A stretch of 64,000 nucleotides of DNA, taken from the NCBI GenBank assembly GCA_964487925.1, contig CAZASZ010000001.1, positions 1 to 64,000 on the forward strand, in the 5' to 3' direction. Both the position numbers and the translations under genes were made by a program. Positions 63,937-64,000 of the stretch are shown here, piece by piece. Within the stretch, counting starts at the first letter, position 1. Each line of letters begins with the position of its first letter. The stretch comes from RI-283 sp964487925. GTDB lineage: Bacteria; Pseudomonadota; Gammaproteobacteria; SZUA-140. The notes below the pieces were generated by a model that saw only the letters and a list, made by a program, of their open reading frames with translations, was not told the DNA's origin and ran no database searches.

Positions 63937-64000
63937 ATGAGTAAGGGTGCCCCGGACAACCGACATACGCCCATGATGCAGCAATATTTGCGCGTCAAAG
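63937..64000 (+). CDS. mutS: MutS, DNA mismatch recognition protein (first 21 codons)
   Basis: From the ATG at 63937 the frame reads MSKGAPDNRHTPMMQQYLRVK and is cut by the window edge. HTPMMQQYLRxK is the highly conserved MutS mismatch-binding N-terminus. No strong ribosome site is visible in the 88 bp after the rhodanese gene. Confidence 0.9.
   Translation, partial: MSKGAPDNRHTPMMQQYLRVK

Overview
The window is a 64-kb piece of a moderately GC-rich gammaproteobacterial chromosome. Supporting this are the gshA-gshB, algH-ruvX-pyrR-pyrB-pyrC', pilS-pilR-pilA-pilB-pilC-pilD-coaE, dapF-DUF484 and suhB/trmJ-cysE-iscR-isc arrangements, which recall free-living Chromatiales-like lineages. It is draft sequence: two runs of exactly 100 N interrupt the mutL and NifA-like regions, and one is flanked by a duplicated 55-bp contig end. 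I found no rRNA, tRNA, insertion sequence, prophage or CRISPR array. Almost everything is chromosomal housekeeping; the less ordinary material is in four transport or envelope modules.

Layout. 1-5.2 kb: the 5' part of a FadL-type porin gene, the peroxiredoxin bcp, a radical SAM gene, then a rightward group of a small lipoprotein gene, two DUF1538 membrane proteins, a PII-like protein and a CBS-domain protein. 5.2-16.3 kb (leftward): dcd and apbC/mrp, then a closely packed block reading gshA-gshB-apbE-nusG_II-Gx-tonB-algH-ruvX-pyrR-pyrB-pyrC'. 16.5-19.5 kb (rightward): rph, rdgB, a small secreted protein and hemW. 19.5-27.4 kb (leftward): an envelope cluster of an abundant-looking secreted protein, a LolA-like periplasmic protein, a DUF1302-like barrel, an MMPL/RND transporter and another barrel. 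Then tsaD, followed by a DrrAB-type ABC exporter whose ATPase has an unusual tryptophan-rich repeat tail.

31-43.4 kb: DUF484 and dapF (leftward), the ABC-F protein ybiT, and the type IV pilus genes pilS-pilR, pilA (with a good sigma-54 promoter and a terminator), pilB, pilC, pilD and coaE. 43.4-47.2 kb: mutL and a NifA-family sigma-54 activator, each affected by an assembly gap. 47.5-53.3 kb: a tripartite RND efflux system (outer-membrane factor, adaptor, pump). 53.6-60.3 kb: a complete isc operon (iscR, an additional nifS-like gene, iscS, iscU, iscA, hscB, hscA, fdx, iscX) driven from a near-ideal type 1 IscR operator that overlaps the end of cysE. 60.4-64 kb: cysE, trmJ, suhB, a two-domain rhodanese and the first 21 codons of mutS.

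How the parts fit together: cysE, two cysteine desulfurases, the Isc machinery, a rhodanese and glutathione synthesis form a cysteine/sulfane-sulfur/thiol theme. The pil block is a complete inner-membrane assembly set with its own two-component regulator. The most promising poorly described systems are (i) the DUF1538 pair with PII-like and CBS regulators, (ii) the LolA-like/DUF1302/MMPL/barrel cluster with odd repeat segments, and (iii) the Trp-repeat motif shared by the MMPL loop and the ABC ATPase tail.
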